Positions 8,101-10,086 of a stretch of 10,086 nucleotides of DNA are shown piece after piece. Source of the stretch: an uncultured Porphyromonadaceae bacterium. GTDB taxonomy: Bacteria; Bacteroidota; Bacteroidia; Bacteroidales; Paludibacteraceae. The stretch spans positions 1-10,086 of the forward strand of contig CALEJM010000106.1 in NCBI GenBank assembly GCA_937898265.1. Direction: 5' to 3'. Position 1 is the stretch's first letter. Every line of letters begins with the position of its first letter. The position numbers and the translations under genes are program-made. The notes beneath the pieces are model-generated. The model made no database searches. It saw only the letters and a program-made list of their open reading frames with translations, and was not told where the DNA came from.

Positions 8101-8343
8101 GAGAAGGCAGACGCTATCATCCGCGCTATGGTTGACGACTGCATCACCCGTCTCGAATGGGTGAAAGCACTCCCACGCCAGAAACGCCTCAACGTCTCCA
8201 GCGACATGAGCCCACGTCAAAACGTCGGTATTCTCCAAGAGCTCAGCCGCACCTGCGCAGCCTTTGGCACCAAAGAGATGCAAGAGGTGACCGCCGCAGC
8301 CTTCCAGAAATACTACGACGAGTTTGCAGCACAACTCCGTTAA
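5131..8343 (+). CDS. DUF2723/GT117 multispanning membrane protein, TMEM260-like putative O-mannosyltransferase
   Basis: The 1070-residue product carries the DUF2723 signature at its N-terminus: GSFWDCGEFTASAYRLEVGH (31-50) then PPGAPFF. The acidic residues D35 and E38 lie in the first outward loop, where GT-C glycosyltransferases hold their catalytic acids. Hydrophobic segments lie at about 11-27, 78-97, 115-133, 150-162, 176-205, 216-238, 262-279, 290-325, 335-356, 566-583, 592-611, 625-648 and 655-672. A polar region at 357-565 is rich in aromatic residues. A soluble C-terminal part from about 675 ends in a TPR-like helical stretch near 935-1005. DUF2723 includes the animal protein O-mannosyltransferase TMEM260, so transfer of mannose to exported proteins is a reasonable inference, relevant to the general O-glycosylation of Bacteroidota; the actual substrate is not shown. 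Length is typical for Bacteroidales members. It is likely transcribed alone from the -7 element at 5046. Confidence 0.9.
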   Translation: MKQYKILNNLVGWLTFAIAAVVYLMTIEPTGSFWDCGEFTASAYRLEVGHPPGAPFFILTARLFTLLASDAAHAAIMVNSMSAIMSALTILFLFWTITHLARKVIMRKEEDYTVGNIIATLGAGVVGALAYTFSDTFWFSAVEAEVYAYSSFFTAIVFWCILKWEDADDKGEASRWIILIAYLMGLSIGVHLLNLLTIPAIVLVYFFKRNEKITAKGVIMSLIVSGIILLSVLYGMIPGFTKVAGKFELLFVNTLGLPFNSGLFFYLIFTAASIIWSLWETHTGKNQLRANISFCLSLILLGVPFLANSVILGILLTLVLVGIVFWKNFNTKALNLIMMCAMVLMVGYSSYAMIMVRSAANPPMDQNSPEDVFALQSYLNREQYGDRPLLYGQTFNSPEILEVQGKYCRPIEKLGKEKHVRKIKESDNEKDSYISAGRQTVGYEMDPRFNMLFPRMYSTNGRHIDAYKAWGNVRGERITVDRCGQPEVRIKPTFGENLLFFFSYQCNFMYWRYFMWNFVGRQNDIQGHGELDHGNWISGIKFIDNARLGNQETLPESLKNNKGHNKYYFLPLLLGLLGISWQLTTSKHSKEHFWVTFALFFLTGIAIVIYLNQTPYQPRERDYAYAGSFYAFCIWVGLGVTALWQVLRSVKLPSTVSALVATVACLGVPALMAAENWDDHDRSNRYISRDTGANYLNTCEENAILFCNGDNDTFPLWYNQDVEGVATNARVCNLSYLQTDWYINQMKRGYYESAPLPINWKQTEYMDGRLDVARVTNEREYLLLSEAIDLLKQGYKLENGIGTVPSQTLVIPVDRDEVVKNGVLAEDDSTCVKAMVIKLGSMLRKSDIMLLEMINSGHWERPIYISSTVGEEFYPALQKYMQLEGYAYRIVPAERNQGVDVDKCYDAFINKFKYGNMNDPKVYIDENTMRTCKTMRIYIGELANALINKGDTVRTREVLDFCVEQIPFSTVPYDYSSNRIAMSYYRIGENEKADAIIRAMVDDCITRLEWVKALPRQKRLNVSSDMSPRQNVGILQELSRTCAAFGTKEMQEVTAAAFQKYYDEFAAQLR

Positions 8344-8355
8344 GCCGTAGCTTAA
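8323..8355 (+). promoter_or_regulatory. Possible weak promoter for the deacetylase/nspC pair
   Basis: TTTG (8323-8326) and TAGCTTAA (8348-8355, four of six consensus positions) are 21 bases apart, at the very end of the DUF2723 gene. If used, transcription would start near 8359 and the composite stem-loop would become a leader. It is the only candidate I see for the two downstream genes; the match is poor. Confidence 0.25.
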
Positions 8356-8357
8356 CG
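8338..8357 (+). other. Perfect inverted repeat spanning the DUF2723 stop codon
   Basis: Arms CGTTAAGC (8338-8345) and GCTTAACG (8350-8357) flank the loop CGTA, and the TAA stop at 8341-8343 lies in the left arm. No T-run follows, so it is not itself a standard terminator. It may be a 3'-end stabilising hairpin, a protein-binding site or chance. Confidence 0.6.
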
Positions 8358-8366
8358 CCCTCATAC

Positions 8367-8430
8367 AAGAGACGCATCCGCAGCCAACGGAACAAATCAC
8401 CATTTCCGGCAACTCGGATGCGTTTCTTTT
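8367..8430 (+). terminator. Composite stem-loop terminator after the DUF2723 gene
   Basis: Arms 8367-8380 (core GACGCATCCG) and 8415-8428 pair over 14 base pairs with one G·U and run into a T-tract (8423-8430). The 34-base loop holds an inner stem (CGGAA 8388-8392 with TTCCG 8404-8408). The position, 24 bases after the stop, fits a terminator, though the long structured loop is unusual. It lies only 30 bases before the deacetylase start. Confidence 0.7.
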
Positions 8431-8460
8431 ATCAACACAACAAAACAGCAATCTCAGGCG

Positions 8461-9087
8461 ATGATTATAGAGCAATCCAATCAAATCCTGCGATGGATTT
8501 GGCAAGGCGTCTGGCGCATGAACAAACGGGAACACAAGGTCTATCTTACTTTTGACGATGGACCAAACCCCGAGACCACGCCACAAGTGCTCGCCATCTT
8601 GGAAAAGCACCAGATTCGCGCCACGTTTTTCTGCGTCGGCGACAACGTAAGGAAATACCCCGACGAATTTGCTAAACTATCGACAGCAGGTCATATCGTG
8701 GGCAACCATACGATGCACCACCTTCGCGGATTCTCCACAAGTTGCAAGAACTACGTCGACGACATCGCCCAGGCCGACCAACTCATCCAAAGTCGACTCT
8801 TCCGACCCCCTCACGGACGCATCACATGGTGTCAGCTCCACGCCCTGCGCAAACGCTACACCATCGTCTTCTGGGACGTCATCACCCGCGACTACAACCG
8901 CAAGCTGACCCCCGAGAAAGTGCTGCGCATCGTGCAACGCTACACTCGCAACGGCTCCATCATCGTGTTCCACGACTCACTCAAAGCCGCCCCCAACATG
9001 CTCCACGCCCTCGAGCCCGCCATCCTGTGGCTGAAATCGCAAGGCTACACCTTCGGTACGCTCGACGAACTACTCAACCAACAATGA
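8461..9087 (+). CDS. NodB-type polysaccharide deacetylase (carbohydrate esterase family 4)
   Basis: The 208-residue product has the CE4 motifs in order. TFDDGPNPETT carries the catalytic and metal aspartates D32 and D33. NHTMHH carries the metal histidines H83 and H87. RPPHG at 115-119 is the third motif, with His in place of the more common Tyr. WDVITRDY is at 138-145, and FHDS at 170-173 carries the general-acid histidine. It should remove acetyl groups from an N- or O-acetylated glycan, possibly peptidoglycan or a surface polysaccharide. There is no clear cleavable signal peptide. Residues 7-18 (NQILRWIWQGVW) are amphipathic and resemble the lead-in before TFDDG in Bacteroidota homologues, so the ATG at 8461 is preferred over that at 8518. 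Its stop overlaps the nspC start (ATGA, 9084-9087), indicating translational coupling. Confidence 0.92.
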   Translation: MIIEQSNQILRWIWQGVWRMNKREHKVYLTFDDGPNPETTPQVLAILEKHQIRATFFCVGDNVRKYPDEFAKLSTAGHIVGNHTMHHLRGFSTSCKNYVDDIAQADQLIQSRLFRPPHGRITWCQLHALRKRYTIVFWDVITRDYNRKLTPEKVLRIVQRYTRNGSIIVFHDSLKAAPNMLHALEPAILWLKSQGYTFGTLDELLNQQ

Positions 9088-10086
9088 CCAACAACTCAAG
9101 TCACATGACCTACAAGACCTACGAAGAGGCATGCCAAGGCGTGCCATCGCCATGCTATCTGGTAAACGAAGCCGACCTTCGTCGCAACCTCCAGCTCATC
9201 GACCGCGTCCGCCGCGAAGCAGGTGTTGAAATCATCCTCGCCTTCAAGGCTTTTGCCCTATGGAAACTCTTCCCCATCTTCCGTGAATACGGGTTCAAAT
9301 GCACAGCCAGTTCGCTGAGCGAGGCGCGGCTTGCCAAAGAGGAGATGCAGTGTCTGGCACACACCTATGCCCCCGTCTACTCCGACCGCGAGTTCCCCGT
9401 CATTGCCGACTGCAGCAGCCACATCACCTTCAACTCCGTTCAGCACTTCCTCCGTCATCGCGACGAAGCGCTGCGTCGTGGCATCTCATGCGGACTGCGC
9501 ATCAACCCCGAGTTCTCCGACGTGGAGACCGAACTCTACAACCCTTGCGCCCCCGGTTCACGCCTGGGCGTAACTGCCGAACAGTTGAAAGGTCAACTCC
9601 CCGAGGGCATCGACGGTCTGCACTGTCACACACTCTGTGAGTCAACATCCTACGACCTTGAGCGCACCCTTAAAGTCATCGAAGAACGCTTCGGCCAGCA
9701 GCTTCAGCAAGTGAAATGGCTCAACCTTGGCGGCGGCCACCTCATGACCCGCAAAGACTACGAACCAGACCACCTCATCGCTCTGCTCCGCAACTTCAAA
9801 TCGCGCTACCCACACCTCCAAGTCATCCTTGAGCCAGGCAGCGCCTTCGCTTGGCGCACCGGCATGTTGGTCAGCACCATTGAAGACATCGTCTTCGAGC
9901 CGGAGACGGGGCGCGAGCGCGGACAGGCGACGCTCTGCGCCGACGTGCTCGTGGACGTGCAGTACCGCGTGAAGTTGCGCGGCTTCGACCCGTGCGTCCT
10001 CACGGTGACGCGACAGGCCTGCTACTGCATCTCGGCCTTCCGGCTCGATTCGCGCGCCCTGAACGGACAGCCGTTCGACAAGCTCC
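9084..10086 (+). CDS. nspC: Carboxynorspermidine (carboxyspermidine) decarboxylase, 3' partial, with anomalous tail
   Basis: The frame runs off the window after 334 codons; the family is usually about 375-385 residues. It is a PLP enzyme of the alanine-racemase/ornithine-decarboxylase fold, converting carboxyspermidine to spermidine (or the nor- forms) in the alternative polyamine pathway. Numbering from the ATG at 9084, it shows PSPCYLV (21-27), the PLP lysine K55 in LAFKAF, YNPCAPGSRLG (152-162), GLHCHTLCES (178-187), WLNLGGGHLMTRKDYE (212-227) and ILEPGSAFAW (248-257). A second in-frame ATG at 9105 could also be the start, but the ATGA overlap with the deacetylase favours 9084. From about residue 271 the sequence stops looking like NspC: the expected HMPD and EMPY motifs are absent, and base and codon use change sharply. 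Confidence 0.88.
   Translation, partial: MTNNSSHMTYKTYEEACQGVPSPCYLVNEADLRRNLQLIDRVRREAGVEIILAFKAFALWKLFPIFREYGFKCTASSLSEARLAKEEMQCLAHTYAPVYSDREFPVIADCSSHITFNSVQHFLRHRDEALRRGISCGLRINPEFSDVETELYNPCAPGSRLGVTAEQLKGQLPEGIDGLHCHTLCESTSYDLERTLKVIEERFGQQLQQVKWLNLGGGHLMTRKDYEPDHLIALLRNFKSRYPHLQVILEPGSAFAWRTGMLVSTIEDIVFEPETGRERGQATLCADVLVDVQYRVKLRGFDPCVLTVTRQACYCISAFRLDSRALNGQPFDKL
9894..10086 (+). other. GC-rich segment of foreign composition at the window end
   Basis: By hand count, GC is about 69% in 9901-10086 against about 59% in the 180 bases before it. In the nspC frame, 59 of 63 codons end in G or C against 48 of 63 in the preceding 63, and G-ending codons rise from 9 to 28. The high G/C at third positions indicates that this frame is the real coding frame of the segment. 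The encoded residues (such as VLVDVQYRVKLRG and CYCISAFRLDSRALNG) do not match NspC. I cannot identify the protein. An assembly join or a true recombination junction near 9890-9897 would explain it. Confidence 0.65.

Noticed and set aside
9155..9640. Open frames on both strands inside nspC
   Set aside because: They overlap the conserved NspC motifs, have arginine/serine-rich low-quality translations and no family resemblance; shadows of the real gene.
9894..10086. Simple frameshift as the cause of the missing NspC C-terminus
   Set aside because: Reading the tail in the other two plus frames gives an early stop or an Arg-rich stretch without HMPD or EMPY; the codon third-position pattern supports the original frame.
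1..10086. tRNA, rRNA, CRISPR array, insertion sequence or phage attachment site
   Set aside because: Scanned by eye on both strands; no regularly spaced repeats, transposase-like frames or tRNA-like cloverleaf sequences were seen. Intergenic gaps are all under 300 bases.

Overview
The window looks like a core chromosomal stretch of a Bacteroidota member, most likely order Bacteroidales and near Prevotella. The evidence is a PorT-type secretion barrel, a DUF2723/GT117 membrane protein, a carboxynorspermidine decarboxylase, an EFR1-type ferredoxin, and several promoters of the Bacteroidota type (TTTG, about 20 bases, TAnnTTTG) in place of -35/-10 boxes. Starts are preceded by A-rich sequence and no clear Shine-Dalgarno. 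I see no mobile element, CRISPR array, rRNA or tRNA.

Layout. (1) 3-569: 3' part of an EFR1-family flavodoxin/ferredoxin gene. (2) 658-2539: two FKBP-type prolyl isomerase genes in tandem, the first without a signal peptide, the second a long lipoprotein. A strong hairpin follows. (3) 2613-3380: a lipoprotein of unknown function, ending at a terminator shared with a convergent gene. (4) 3458-3628, minus strand: a 56-residue two-cluster ferredoxin with its own near-consensus promoter. (5) 3827-4525: porT, a type IX secretion component. (6) 4645-4914: rpsO with its own promoter and terminator. (7) 5131-8343: a 1070-residue DUF2723/GT117 protein, a candidate membrane O-mannosyltransferase. (8) 8461-9087: a NodB-type polysaccharide deacetylase. 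(9) 9084 to the window edge: nspC, overlapping the deacetylase gene by four bases; its last ~190 bases do not look like nspC.

Theme. Several products act at or beyond the inner membrane: a lipoprotein isomerase, a second lipoprotein, PorT, DUF2723 and the deacetylase. This is a loose envelope-biogenesis neighbourhood around housekeeping genes, not an obvious single operon. Two ferredoxin-type proteins and one polyamine enzyme complete it.

The points most worth checking are the abrupt change of base and codon composition inside nspC near 9894 (assembly join or true fusion), the probable triplication of the FKBP N-terminal module in the lipoprotein isomerase, and hairpins lying between genes where no downstream promoter is visible. 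I found no convincing undescribed multi-gene system; most of the window is ordinary core genome.
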